64,000 nucleotides of DNA from Chaetoceros tenuissimus. Taxonomy: Eukaryota > Bacillariophyta > Thalassiosirophyceae > Chaetocerotales > Chaetocerotaceae. Positions 52,286 to 62,185 of this stretch are shown one piece after another. The notes below the pieces were generated by a model that ran no database searches, had not been told where the DNA came from, and saw only the letters and a program-made list of their open reading frames with translations. A program made the translations under genes and the position numbers. Numbering within the stretch: position 1 is the stretch's first letter; each line of letters opens with the position of its first letter. The stretch covers positions 3,906,001 to 3,970,000 of the forward strand of contig BLLK01000047.1 in the NCBI GenBank assembly GCA_021927905.1, in the 5' to 3' direction.

Positions 52286-52648
52286 TTTAAAATCTTATTT
52301 AGTGAATGCTTTGTGTTTAGTTGTGTTTAGTTTTACTTGTTTTGTTTTTGTGTGTGGATTGGAAGGTTGGCATGAAAAGATTTCAGAAGCAACAGAGGAG
52401 AGATGAAGATGTTGGTTTTCTCCAGTTGAAGACACCTTGAACGAAAGTTCGTGCGGGTGTCAACCTTCAAGATGTCATTTAAGCCCTCAGGCTATTTAAA
52501 AAGCCTATCAATCAAGAAATCTGAAAGCATTCGAAAATGAAACAAAACTTTACCAGAGATTTTCAGACTTTGGATTTCTTCTGTTCTCATAAAATCAAAA
52601 AACACAAAGTTTCATCACTTTGCAAAACGAACTGCAACTTACGAAATC
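52286..52648. other. Divergent promoter region
   Basis: Between the repeat-protein gene and a small basic-protein gene. GT/TTTAG-rich near 52310-52350; no clear element. Confidence 0.4.
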
Positions 52649-52921
52649 ATGGGAAAGAACAAGCAAAAGAAGGAAGAAGAGATCACCCTCTCCAAGTAAG
52701 TCTTTGAGTTTTATTATTGGTTGGACGCTTCTCTTTCACAGAACACTAATGATACATATCTTTTCATCAATTATAGGAAGGATCAGAAGAAGGTTGATAA
52801 GCTAGCTGCAATGATTCCTTACCACGAAGGAAGAAGAAACACCGAGGAGGTTGATAAGATAAAAGGCCAGATTGAAGCTATTTGGCAGAAGACCAGAGAG
52901 GCTGCTTGGGCTACCAACTAG
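52649..52921 (+). CDS. 63-residue basic protein of unknown function
   Basis: Exons 52649-52695 and 52777-52921 (81-nt intron, GTAAGT...TTATAG, phase 2). The product starts M-G-K-N-K-Q-K-K-E-E-E-I and continues with a Lys-rich segment, M-I-P-Y-H-E-G-R-R-N, and a helix ending I-E-A-I-W-Q-K-T-R-E-A-A-W. It is helical and positively charged at the N-terminus, with two Trp near the end. A nucleic-acid or ribosome-associated role would fit the composition, but no family is recognised. The splice phase and clean codon use support a real gene. It lies head-to-head with the repeat-protein gene, 363 bp apart. Confidence 0.7.
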
Positions 52922-54327
52922 ATTGCTCGACTTGTCAGTCAAGAACCATAAGTAATTGGTTCCCAGTTCTATGAACATATTTGAAACATTAAAGCTGTAA
53001 TAAGTAAATATAAGGAGTATATTACGAACAAAATCCTATTTATTCTTCTAGTTTTGTTGCGAATCTAGACCTCCATATCTTTGAAATCTTTGAAGGGGCC
53101 ATGCTCAATCGAAGAACTCCATGCCGAATACTTGTCTGAGAAGAACCATATCCTAAAGAAGGTCCATGATTTCTCTTTTTCCTTGGAAGCAACTAAAGCA
53201 TGAAGGGAAATCTATTCATTGAAACCTAGCATATCTTTTCAATCCGTGTTTAAATTTCCAGTCAAATCAATCAATTCACACATGTGATGACACGTCAAAG
53301 AACACATTCACAATTCACAAACCATGACACTTCACAACGAAATCAATCAATCTCGATTGTACAAAGCTACCAAAAGCATCAGAATATCACTACAGTAAGC
53401 ATAGAATCTTTGTATGAGGAAAAAGATACCAAAGATACCAATACACAAAGCAATCTGCTGCCAAGAAAATGCCAATGAAGAAGAAAAGTCGCTTCTCCAA
53501 GTTCAACTACGAAATGATCCATAGATGCCAAAGCTACAATAGATATCTTGGAAGTCTCAAGTATCGCATGGGAAGAGTAGTACAGTAGCATCAAAAAGAT
53601 ACTGTATTTTCAAGATGACACTTTCCCATTTCACTAGAGAGATGGTGTCAGAATTTTTGGATCTTTGATTGTTTGGATCTCGTGTGTGAAATGCGAACCC
53701 CAAAAATTCTTTGAAGTGTACTTACTAAACAGAACGGCTCAGTTAACGCATATTTAGGGTTCGCATCGGGAGGAAAGTTTCAAAATGGATTATCCCATTA
53801 CTGCCCTTACCTTTCGATACAAAAAGAGGGAGATGATATGTTTAGTCAAATAAAGGTAGATATTTTTTTATTTATCGATGATTTCTGTGTGACAGTTCTA
53901 AGAGCATATTTGAAGTCTTTCGTAAATCGTCACTACTGAATGGGGTCTTGTACCCATTTATGGAATACTCTGTGATACCACAACATATTTGGCCGGGATT
54001 TATCATTTAACGTTCGAGGGACATCAAACCACGCCAACGATAGAGAAAGGTTTGGTGACATTCCACCATGCCCTCAAGAAGTTTCGCCACAATGGAACCG
54101 AGTCTGGATGGATGATTGTAACGAAGGATAGGGTATATCTCCCTATCAATAATAGTTATTACACCTTCCAAAATAGATTCATGTTTATATTTACGTTCCT
54201 TTCAGTACTGAATAGTATTCATATAAATAAGTACGAGTATAATGCATAACATTGCCATTTTCACGTTCAAATCAACCTCCACTTTCATTTGATTTCGTTG
54301 CCCCATTCTTTTTTCCAAAGAGTAATT
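52922..54327. other. Gene-poor 1.4 kb spacer
   Basis: No supported gene; short frames here lack ATG starts or features. It contains two perfect inverted repeats near 53650-53766, listed separately. Confidence 0.45.
53650..53766. repeat. Two adjoining inverted repeats
   Basis: AGAATTTTTGG (53650-53660) pairs with CCAAAAATTCT (53700-53710), and ATGCGAACCC (53691-53700) pairs with GGGTTCGCAT (53757-53766). The two stems share base 53700 and would compete sterically. Confidence 0.5.
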
Positions 54328-55404
54328 TTACTTTTTAATCACAGCTTTGCTAAAAGGCGGAATCAATGCACCCAAGAGAAAGCAAAAGAAAAGTACCATG
54401 GTTACTGTCTGTCTATAGGATGCATCTACCCAGATATCCTTTTGAAGTGGAAGTTGATAAAATGCATTGACAAGCATCAACATGGCTGCGCAAAATAGGA
54501 AAACCTATGAAAATAACACAATGAGTCAATACCAATGTAAAAAGCAAAACATACATGAACCAATCATCATGGTACTTACCCTCTTTCTCACAGCATCAAA
54601 GTAAAACAAGGCAAAGGTCCCAGCAAACATGAAAGCAGTATACTCCACAAGAACCATCATGAACCAAAGCGCCTTTCCACCATTGCTCACTTCAAGCTCC
54701 CCATTGATTTGATTCCCAAACCCAACCATCAAATGATCGGAAATCAAAAAACTAAATCCGGTAGTCATGAAAAACAAGATATTATTATACAATCCTTCTT
54801 TCAAATCAATACCAAATTTTTCCGATCGATTTTTACGATTGGAAGAGAGTGCCAAGAATAGTAGTGCACCAATGGAGAATTTTTCCGGTGCGGATAGATA
54901 ATCTCTCTGATAGAAAAATCCAATCAACGAAGTGACAAGAGGTGAGACTGCATTGGCATAATTCCAAGATTTCATGAGTGATTCATTCGACCAACACATC
55001 ATCATGACACAAAAATACAAACAAAGTCTTAGAATGGTGGTTTGGTATTTAATTTGCATAATTCCCAAATCACCATTGGTACATGCTAGTGGATCAGCTT
55101 CGGAATCGATTTTTTGTGGTGAATATGAAAAGTAGTTGTTGCAATATAGAGTTTCTTCTCCATTTTGTACAGATCTATAAAGGTCAAGACAGTGTGTCAT
55201 TCCGATGGAGATTGTCACGAGTGATGAGAATTGTGCCGGTGTCATTCCTAATGCATTGGATAGTGCCAATGTAGAGAATATGGAGGGTTTCTTGATTTCC
55301 ATTGCTGGAGTGGATGATGTGTCAGTGGTAGAGTTCGCATCTTGCTTGACAGGTGCTGCTTTGGAGGTGTTGTTGGATCTCTTGTTTCTTCGACTGATTG
55401 CCAT
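54328..55404 (-). CDS. Polytopic membrane protein of unknown function
   Basis: Exons 55404-54580 and 54504-54328 (75-nt intron, GTAAGT...TCATAG, phase 0), 333 residues; start chosen at M-A-I-S-R-R-N-K-R. A basic Ser/Thr-rich N-terminus of ~45 residues is followed by about seven hydrophobic segments, including L-C-L-Y-F-C-V-M-M-M-C-W, V-S-P-L-V-T-S-L-I-G-F-F, I-L-F-F-M-T-T-G-F-S-F-L-I and, in exon 2, M-V-L-F-F-C-F-L-L-G-A-L-I. The C-terminus is K-K. A lumenal loop between the first two segments has three Cys. No family recognised. Confidence 0.75.
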
Positions 55405-56720
55405 CTTGTAAGTAGTTTGGTGTAGAATAAGTGCAAGTCTATAGAACTGTTGGTGATGAGCTAAGTATGTTTCCAATGTCCAATGAGATTATGATATGAA
55501 ACACTGTTAGATCTTTTTCCAGAAATGAGCGATGGAGATGCGTTGAAACGGAAACATGAGAGATCTTCCGATATCTGGATGAGAAGTTTGATCAAGTCCG
55601 ACCATCGAAGGAGCGCAGCGACGGAGAAGGTCGGACGCTTACTTAACCCCTACGTACACGAGACCAATACGGTCTTAGTCAAATTTGCGAATTTTGAATA
55701 TTGCGAATATTTTTAGTAATGTTGCTGTATACCATTATTTAGACTTTTAGTAGTAGATAAAGATAGAGTATTCAAACTATTTCATTGTCCATCTCGTTGT
55801 TGAGATATTCCAGGAAAACTACCTAATTTTGGCCTGTTTGGGTTCCTGGGACTCACATGGGAATCGAATCGCTGAGAGCTCATGCGCCAACAAGAATTTT
55901 CCACAGCTCCACCACCTGATCTGCTAACAAACTCAATTGAACAACAACAAACATCAACACCGATTGAAACGAGCTTCAAACAATGTAATCGATTCAAACA
56001 ACCATACAGACATAACAATCAACACATTTCGTATAAGGGTTAGGCTTTGAATGGTGCTCAAAGTGTTCAAAATGAATCGATACGATTGAATTTGATGATT
56101 GGCAATTGAACGAATCACGAATCAATACGAAAATGAGCCAATTCAATCAAATGAAAGCCCTCAAGCTGTCCATTCCTTCTTTGAAGTAGACACTTTTGTA
56201 TTCTCTGTTTCAATTTGATATTTGACCTTTTCATTGACTCCAATCTTCATGCATCCCATGCTCCATGTCGCTTTCATTTTTATATGATACATAGCTACAT
56301 AGCAGGACACGAGATGGATAGCCATAAAACAATGACCATTCCCCTTCTTTTATTTCAACTTTAGGTATTTTTTAAAAAGTAAAAAATAGAAAGTGAATGA
56401 AACCGAATTAAAATCGTGATCAATGCTAAAAAATAGATGTATATTTTATTATTTTCTACAATCTACTAAAGCTTTGATCGCAGATTATCTAGTGGGCAAA
56501 CGGACTTGCCACTAGATACCATCTACATAATAACGGTCATAAAGAAGCGGTTAAAAAGAACCAGAATTTTTAGTTGTCCATGACGTAATTGACGATGCAA
56601 TTAGATGCGATCGAACTTCTGATGCAAGTTCAACGAGGATGTGATTGAATAGATACAAGTCAATCATACTCTAGAGTGCAATCTTTATAATTTCACTACC
56701 AATAACAACTACATTCTATC
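55405..56720. other. 1.3 kb spacer with a short hairpin
   Basis: No supported gene. GTCCGACC (55596-55603) and GGTCGGAC (55629-55636) form an 8-bp inverted repeat around a GC-richer loop (GAGCGCAGCGAC), unlike the AT-rich surroundings; it may be a fragment of an old small repeat. Confidence 0.4.
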
Positions 56721-59351
56721 ATGACTTCATTCCTTGAGAGCATCAATATACTGGACTTTGTAGTTCGGCTTTCAGTTTTACTGGCATTCTCATCATGTGT
56801 CAATCACGTCTTTATCTCGTTTCATAAAAAGATTTGTAAGAACAAGAAAGATACTTCTTCTTCGTCGTCTTCTAGTAAAGGCAGTAATACAGCATCAGTA
56901 TCATCATTACAAGATACGCAAACTTTACAACGAAAGCAGTCATTTTTAAAGAGACATGGAAATGACTACGGTTATACATCTTCTCCAAAGGGACACATTG
57001 ATACTTGGAGAAAACAAGAATTTCCATCCCTCATTCCTCCCATAGATACTACCAATACTAATACTAGCAATAGAACTAGTACTTCTTCAACGACTGAAAC
57101 AAGAGAGGAAAAAGTCTATTTAGATTATGCAGGATCAGCTATACCCTCTAAATCATTATTGGAAAATATCTACAAACAGGAACTACAACATCAAATCATG
57201 GGCAATCCACATTCCAATGGACCTGCTTCCTCTCAATCACTACAAAATATACAACACGTCAAGAAATCTTTATTGGATTTTTTTGGTGGTAATGCAGGTT
57301 GTAAATTTGGACATGAGGGAAATGGAATAGACTATCATCCAGGTTATGATGTGATTTTTACATCGGGGACTACTCATGCATTACATATATTGGCGGAACA
57401 TTTTCATTGGAACAAAGAGGGAAATTCGACTTTTTTGTATTCGCACAATGTTCATACTTCTGTATTGGGGATGCGAGAAGTGGCAATGAGATATGGTGCT
57501 TCCTTTCAATGTAAACATTTAGAAGATATTGCGAATGCGACTTGTGATAATTTTGATACATGGAGTCATGCCCGAGATTCTGGAAATCATTTACTAGTCA
57601 TGCCGTTGGAATGTAACTTTACAGGAAACAAGATGGAAAAAGCTCAAGAAATTATTGCACAAAGTAGACAATCTTCTGGAAATTGGTATACCTGTTTGGA
57701 TATTGCCAAAGCGGCATCTACTTCGTCTATAAATTTGAAGAAATTGGATCCTGATTTTGCAGTTGTGAGTTTTTACAAAATTTTTGGAGCACCGACTGGG
57801 ATTGGTGCTTTATTTGTAAAGAGATCTTCCAAAGATGTTTTATTAAAGAATGGTGGGAAACGAAGGTATTTTGGTGGTGGTAGTGTGGATATTGCATTGC
57901 CGAATTTAGATTATTCCATCAAGAGGAATACTTTGGATTCGTTGGTTCAGGGGACTGTTAATTTTAGAGGAATTACGTCTTTGAAGCATGGCCTTGAAGA
58001 AGTGCAACAATTGGGAGTGACTCACATTAGTCGACATGTACACAGTCTCATTGTGGAATGTTGTACAAGGTTGAAAGGATTGAAACATACCAATGGTCAA
58101 TCTGTGATTGAATGCTACGGACAATGGAGACATGATGGTATTCCAAGCATTCTAGAACAGGGATCTATTCTTTCTTTCAACATAGTGCGGAGTGACGGGT
58201 CCTATGTGGGTTATAATGAAGTGACAAAGCTTGCTGCTTTGTACAAATATCCAATGCAGTTAAGGGGTGGCTGCTTCTGTAATGTGGGGGCATGTCATGA
58301 TGCATTGGGGATAGACGAAAATGAAGCAAAAGAAAATCATCTAAAAACAGGAAAAGTTTGCGGGGATCATTTAGATGTTATCGACGGGAAACCAACTGGA
58401 GCCATACGTTTGAGTTTGGGAAAAGATAGTATATGGGAAGATGTTGACACACTAATTACCTTTATCGAAAAGACCTTTGTGGATGATAATCTAACGACTC
58501 AAAAGGTTATAAAAGCTCAAGGCCCCATTGCACTTGATCTTATTGAAATGTATGTTTTTCCAATAAAGAGCTGTGGAGCTATGCGGGTGAACAAATGGAA
58601 AATGACTCAAAATGGAAAATTTCTATTCGATAGGGAGTTCGCACTTGTAGATAGTTCCGGAATAGCATTGAGACTTTCGCGGTATCCCAAAATGGCATTA
58701 ATTAAACCAATACTGGATATTGAGAGAATGACAATGGAGGTTTCGGCACCAGGGTCTCCAAACCTTGTCGTGGACCTAAAGTCTGATATTGTGAGCCCAA
58801 TGAAAGATGTAAGCGTATGCGGTAATAAATGCAATGGTCGTTTATGGGGGAGTCATGCAGTATCTTCTTGGTTCAGTGACTATCTTGGTGTCCAATGTTG
58901 GTTAGCTCGAGCTGGCAAAGATCCGGGAAATAACGTCTCGGCATTTGAAAATGAGGCTCCACTACTTTTATTGTCAATGCAATCTATTGATGCCTTGAAT
59001 AGAGTACTCAATAACAAAGGGGAGTCTCGCAAAGTTGATGCACGATACTTTCGACCTAATCTTGTTGTCTCATCCAAGCAGCAAACCTATTACAGCAATC
59101 CAGAGGATACATGGAAAGAAATCAAACTCAATGATGCTACTGGAACAAAATTACAAGTTACTGGACAATGCGCGAGGTGTTCCATGGTCGATATTGACCC
59201 AGATAGTTGTATGAAGGGAAAAACTCTTCAAGCGCTATCTGAGTACAGAAGGAATAATGGTCAAATTACATTCGGTATCTTTTTGAAAAAGATGCGCGAT
59301 GAATCGAAAGAAGTTCTGCTCCAAGTTGGAGACACATTAACTTCATTGTAA
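56721..59351 (+). CDS. MOCOS: Molybdenum cofactor sulfurase
   Basis: Single exon, 876 residues. Residues ~130-590 are a class V aminotransferase/NifS-like domain: Y-L-D-Y-A-G-S-A, F-T-S-G-T-T-H-A-L, and V-V-S-F-Y-K-I-F-G with PLP Lys353; R-G-G-C-F-C-N-V-G-A-C supplies the persulfide Cys (518 or 520). Residues ~604-876 are the MOSC domain: V-F-P-I-K-S-C-G-A, F-D-R-E-F-A-L-V-D, F-R-P-N-L-V-V and the late G-Q-C-A-R-C. The enzyme replaces an oxygen of the cofactor by sulfur to activate xanthine dehydrogenase and aldehyde oxidase. Unusual is a hydrophobic segment at ~10-33 and a ~90-residue Ser/Thr linker before the enzyme, absent from plant ABA3 and animal MOCOS as I know them. Confidence 0.94.
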   Translation: MTSFLESINILDFVVRLSVLLAFSSCVNHVFISFHKKICKNKKDTSSSSSSSKGSNTASVSSLQDTQTLQRKQSFLKRHGNDYGYTSSPKGHIDTWRKQEFPSLIPPIDTTNTNTSNRTSTSSTTETREEKVYLDYAGSAIPSKSLLENIYKQELQHQIMGNPHSNGPASSQSLQNIQHVKKSLLDFFGGNAGCKFGHEGNGIDYHPGYDVIFTSGTTHALHILAEHFHWNKEGNSTFLYSHNVHTSVLGMREVAMRYGASFQCKHLEDIANATCDNFDTWSHARDSGNHLLVMPLECNFTGNKMEKAQEIIAQSRQSSGNWYTCLDIAKAASTSSINLKKLDPDFAVVSFYKIFGAPTGIGALFVKRSSKDVLLKNGGKRRYFGGGSVDIALPNLDYSIKRNTLDSLVQGTVNFRGITSLKHGLEEVQQLGVTHISRHVHSLIVECCTRLKGLKHTNGQSVIECYGQWRHDGIPSILEQGSILSFNIVRSDGSYVGYNEVTKLAALYKYPMQLRGGCFCNVGACHDALGIDENEAKENHLKTGKVCGDHLDVIDGKPTGAIRLSLGKDSIWEDVDTLITFIEKTFVDDNLTTQKVIKAQGPIALDLIEMYVFPIKSCGAMRVNKWKMTQNGKFLFDREFALVDSSGIALRLSRYPKMALIKPILDIERMTMEVSAPGSPNLVVDLKSDIVSPMKDVSVCGNKCNGRLWGSHAVSSWFSDYLGVQCWLARAGKDPGNNVSAFENEAPLLLLSMQSIDALNRVLNNKGESRKVDARYFRPNLVVSSKQQTYYSNPEDTWKEIKLNDATGTKLQVTGQCARCSMVDIDPDSCMKGKTLQALSEYRRNNGQITFGIFLKKMRDESKEVLLQVGDTLTSL

Positions 59352-59437
59352 CCAGACTATTATCCTAAACCTAATCAGTGTTCCATGATGTATAAGTAGT
59401 ATTAATTTATATTGTAAAAACAGTGATACTAGCATTC

Positions 59438-59464
59438 GAAATATAGAGTAGTGTCATTCTCAAG
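59438..59464 (-). promoter_or_regulatory. 3' flank element shared with 62140-62166 (copy 1)
   Basis: 27 nt, 24 identical to the copy at 62140-62166. It lies about 68 bp beyond the stop of the MDR gene, probably in the 3' untranslated region. Confidence 0.45.
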
Positions 59465-59531
59465 CATAATCTCCAGTTCTGATGTCTTTGAATCAGACAG
59501 TGTTGCTGTTGGTGCAGCTTAATTTGACGTA

Positions 59532-60548
59532 CTACCAACCGCCTTCTACTTTCACAACAACTCTACCAGATTTTTTTGATTCCTTCTGACGATCCCTCGC
59601 ATTTTCAAAATCTTTGATGTTGTGTGTGCTATCAATAGGACAAGAAATGATTCCTTGTTGTAACCATGACCCAACTAATTCCAAGTCAGCGCGGTTGCAT
59701 TGGACAAAAACACTTTTGTAATGCTTGCCGAAAATGATTGGAAACATCCATGAAAACAGAAATGTGGCAACATTTGGTATTGTATTTACTAGTGTTCCTT
59801 CCTTCGCGAGAGCGTATTTCAAACTTGCAAATGAATATTTCCCGGTTGTATCAAAAATGATGTCATAGCAAGCTGCATTCAAATCTTTTTCTATGTTTTG
59901 TATGGATCTGTCAATGACCAAATCAGCACCTAGTCCTTGAACCTTTGGAACATCATAGGTGCTACAAACCGCATGTACTTTGCTTGCCTTCATTGCCTTT
60001 GCGATTTGGACAGCTTGAGTTCCAACACCACCACCTGCCCCAATAACAAGTACGTTCTTGCCCTCAGACAAGCCTCCAATGTCTCTCATTGCCTGTAGTG
60101 CAGTCAAAGACTCGGTCGTAATAGCAGCAGCAACATCTAGGTCAACACCGGAAGGAATCTTTGCACATTCCAAAGTTGGCACAGTGATGTATTCAGCAAG
60201 AGTTCCCTGCCTTGTTGCAGAATCGTACTGGAGATGACCAAAGACCAAATCACCAACGGTGAGATCATTCTGTTTTGAGGTCGTATTCGTGGTCGTCACA
60301 GAGGAGTCGTCTCCTAGGCTTACAATGGTCCCACTATAGTGCCAACCTGCAACTAAAGGTTTCACTTTCAAATCATGTAAGAGACTACCTGGAATGAACT
60401 CACGATGAGCTACCTCTTCAAAGGCCGTATCTAAGGCACTATACGCAACCTTGATCAAAACTTCTCCAGCTTTAGGAGTTGGTTTCACGTGGTTGCTCAC
60501 AGATGCAACTGCATTGTTGTCTATTTCAATTATCTTCATTGTTGTCAT
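59532..60548 (-). CDS. Quinone-oxidoreductase-like MDR enzyme
   Basis: Single exon, 338 residues. Medium-chain dehydrogenase/reductase layout: GroES-like N-domain (G-E-V-L-I-K-V-A-Y-S-A-L-D, then V-A-G-W-H-Y-S-G-T-I-V, G-D-L-V-F-G) and a Rossmann domain with V-L-V-I-G-A-G-G-G-V-G-T-Q-A-V-Q-I-A-K (~164-182), typical of zinc-free NADPH quinone reductases and enoyl reductases. No structural-zinc Cys cluster is seen. Also resembles the RTN4IP1/ToxD branch. Substrate not predictable. No presequence, so probably cytosolic. Convergent with MOCOS. Confidence 0.85.
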   Translation of the reverse strand: MTTMKIIEIDNNAVASVSNHVKPTPKAGEVLIKVAYSALDTAFEEVAHREFIPGSLLHDLKVKPLVAGWHYSGTIVSLGDDSSVTTTNTTSKQNDLTVGDLVFGHLQYDSATRQGTLAEYITVPTLECAKIPSGVDLDVAAAITTESLTALQAMRDIGGLSEGKNVLVIGAGGGVGTQAVQIAKAMKASKVHAVCSTYDVPKVQGLGADLVIDRSIQNIEKDLNAACYDIIFDTTGKYSFASLKYALAKEGTLVNTIPNVATFLFSWMFPIIFGKHYKSVFVQCNRADLELVGSWLQQGIISCPIDSTHNIKDFENARDRQKESKKSGRVVVKVEGGW

Positions 60549-60744
60549 ACTTCCTCTTCTTGTTATGAATAAATTATGATGGCTTGGTGTTTGATATTCA
60601 ATTTTGTTTTTATAAGGGTGATGATCAAAGAAGAAAGGTTGAGGCTTCTCTTTTGATCAATTGACAACTCTACTAATGAATTCTAAGATCAGATTGGAAA
60701 TCTGAAAGAAGAATAGGCTCTAAGTGTAGAAAACACTTGTACCT

Positions 60745-60772
60745 TACCATGAAAAATTTTCATGGTACCATG
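60745..60772. repeat. Overlapping perfect palindromes
   Basis: TACCATGAAAA (60745-60755), one central base, then its exact complement (60757-60767); overlapping it, CATGGTACCATG (60761-60772) is a second perfect palindrome. TACCATG therefore occurs twice directly and once inverted. About 200 bp upstream of the MDR gene start and 295 bp upstream of the LRR gene start. Confidence 0.6.
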
Positions 60773-60907
60773 TGTCGATAATTGTTCCTCCACTCGTAAA
60801 AAATGAGAACCCATTCGTGACGGTTAGAATAGAGGTTATTTTATCATCTCGTAGGTACTCACTAGTAGTAGAGGCAGCAACAACCAATGACGGCAAAAGT
60901 CAAAATA

Positions 60908-60952
60908 GAGAACAGAGATCAGAGAACACAGAGAACACAGAGAACACAGAGA
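60908..60952 (+). repeat. GAGAACACA tandem repeat
   Basis: Three exact 9-nt units (60922-60948) with imperfect units on both sides. Confidence 0.8.
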
Positions 60953-61066
60953 CAGCATAGACGAGCGAAGTGGTTACTAGTGTTGCGAAACTAGAATACT
61001 CTTGCTGTATCTACACTTCTTCTTTCTTGTAAGACTCTATAGGAGGGCGAGACTCCTTGATTTACA

Positions 61067-61879
61067 ATGAGGGTTCAGACGGAGGAGTGGCGGCAGTTCG
61101 TACCAGGAATTCGAATGTACAAAGGAAAAAAGACTCTCTTTTACAACGGAGAGAAACTTTGGGAAGAAGATGACGAGGACGGTCATCCTCTTGTCTACAA
61201 TGAAGAAGAAAGAAACACTTGGCAAGTCATCATAGTTCTTCCCGGAGTTGAAATCATTCCTTATGGAAATTTTAGTGCATGCAAAAACATTGAGGCAGTC
61301 ATCATGGCCGATGATTCTGTCAGAAAAGTTGATTGGTATGCTTTCAAGGATTGCAAGAGACTCTCATATGTTCGACTTTCAAGCAATCTAGAATTTATTG
61401 GAGATTATTCTTTCAAAAACTGTCACTCTTTGACTTCTATCTTTATTCCACCTTCCTGTAAGTGGATTGGCTACTGGGCATTTAATAGTTGTTCAAAATT
61501 GATTATCTTTGTTGTACCGCAACATACTCAACTCGGCGAAGAAGTGCTTGCAGATACTGCATTGATTAGAAGAAACTATTTCTATGGGTATGTGTATGAT
61601 GGGGGGCTTTATCACGATTCTAATGAAATCGACGACTTGATCAAAAACATCAATGGTGATACAGAGGAATATGCTCTGCATCGAGCATGTTCGTCCTATT
61701 ATCCAATCACCGAGATCATTCACGGAATAGTCAAAAGACAAGGACTCAAGGCTTTGAAGAAAAAGAATGAAATAGGTATCACTCCTCTGCAATATCTAGA
61801 GGAGAATCCTTTTGCTGAAATTAGTCAAAGTGCTTTGATGAAACAATATGTTTTGGAGATGATGGGCGAAGTCGTTTGA
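61067..61879 (+). CDS. BspA-type leucine-rich-repeat protein
   Basis: Single exon, 270 residues. About four LRR_5 repeats (residues ~60-160) of the type I-x-x-Y-A/S-F-x-x-C-x-x-L-x-x-V/I-x-L/I-P/S, for example D-Y-S-F-K-N-C-H-S-L-T-S-I-F-I-P. No signal peptide or anchor. The C-terminal ~90 residues (Y-A-L-H-R-A-C-S-S, then G-I-T-P-L-Q-Y-L-E-E-N-P) look like a short ankyrin-type helical cap, the usual ending of this very large diatom gene family. Probably a binding protein; partner unknown. Confidence 0.85.
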   Translation: MRVQTEEWRQFVPGIRMYKGKKTLFYNGEKLWEEDDEDGHPLVYNEEERNTWQVIIVLPGVEIIPYGNFSACKNIEAVIMADDSVRKVDWYAFKDCKRLSYVRLSSNLEFIGDYSFKNCHSLTSIFIPPSCKWIGYWAFNSCSKLIIFVVPQHTQLGEEVLADTALIRRNYFYGYVYDGGLYHDSNEIDDLIKNINGDTEEYALHRACSSYYPITEIIHGIVKRQGLKALKKKNEIGITPLQYLEENPFAEISQSALMKQYVLEMMGEVV

Positions 61880-62185
61880 ATGTAAAATAAAGTAGAGTAA
61901 AAATCATAGCCCTAGCGGAAACATTTACATAAGATCCTTGTATTTATTTATTTATTTTTATTTCAATAGCTTGTGAGGTAGAAAAGAGAAACTTTATCTA
62001 GCAAGAGATTAAAATTTCTCACTTACTTTACTTTTGTTTTGAGTTTGAACTTCGTGAGTGTATCTATCGATAAACTTATACATTTTGGCATATGTAGAAT
62101 TACGTAATAGATATTTAAATAAAAGGATTAGTAGCTTTAGAAATATAGAATGGTATCATTCTCAAGTCGAGTCTCTTTAGGACTC
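61880..62185. other. 3' regions of convergent genes
   Basis: AT-rich, with a TTTA repeat at 61944-61960 and the shared 27-nt element near its end. Confidence 0.45.
62140..62166 (-). promoter_or_regulatory. 3' flank element shared with 59438-59464 (copy 2)
   Basis: Partner of 59438-59464, about 20 bp beyond the stop of the coiled-coil plastid protein gene. Confidence 0.45.

Larger units (their letters stand above)
60549..61066. other. Divergent promoter region with palindrome and short tandem repeat
   Basis: Between head-to-head genes; holds the palindrome and the GAGAACACA repeat given below. Confidence 0.5.

Noticed and set aside
53989-54249. 86-codon plus-strand frame
   Set aside because: Opens with TTG, no ATG nearby, no homology or splice partner.
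55845-55895. tRNA-like phrase (GATTCGATTCCC, minus strand)
   Set aside because: No acceptor stem or anticodon arm can be folded around it.
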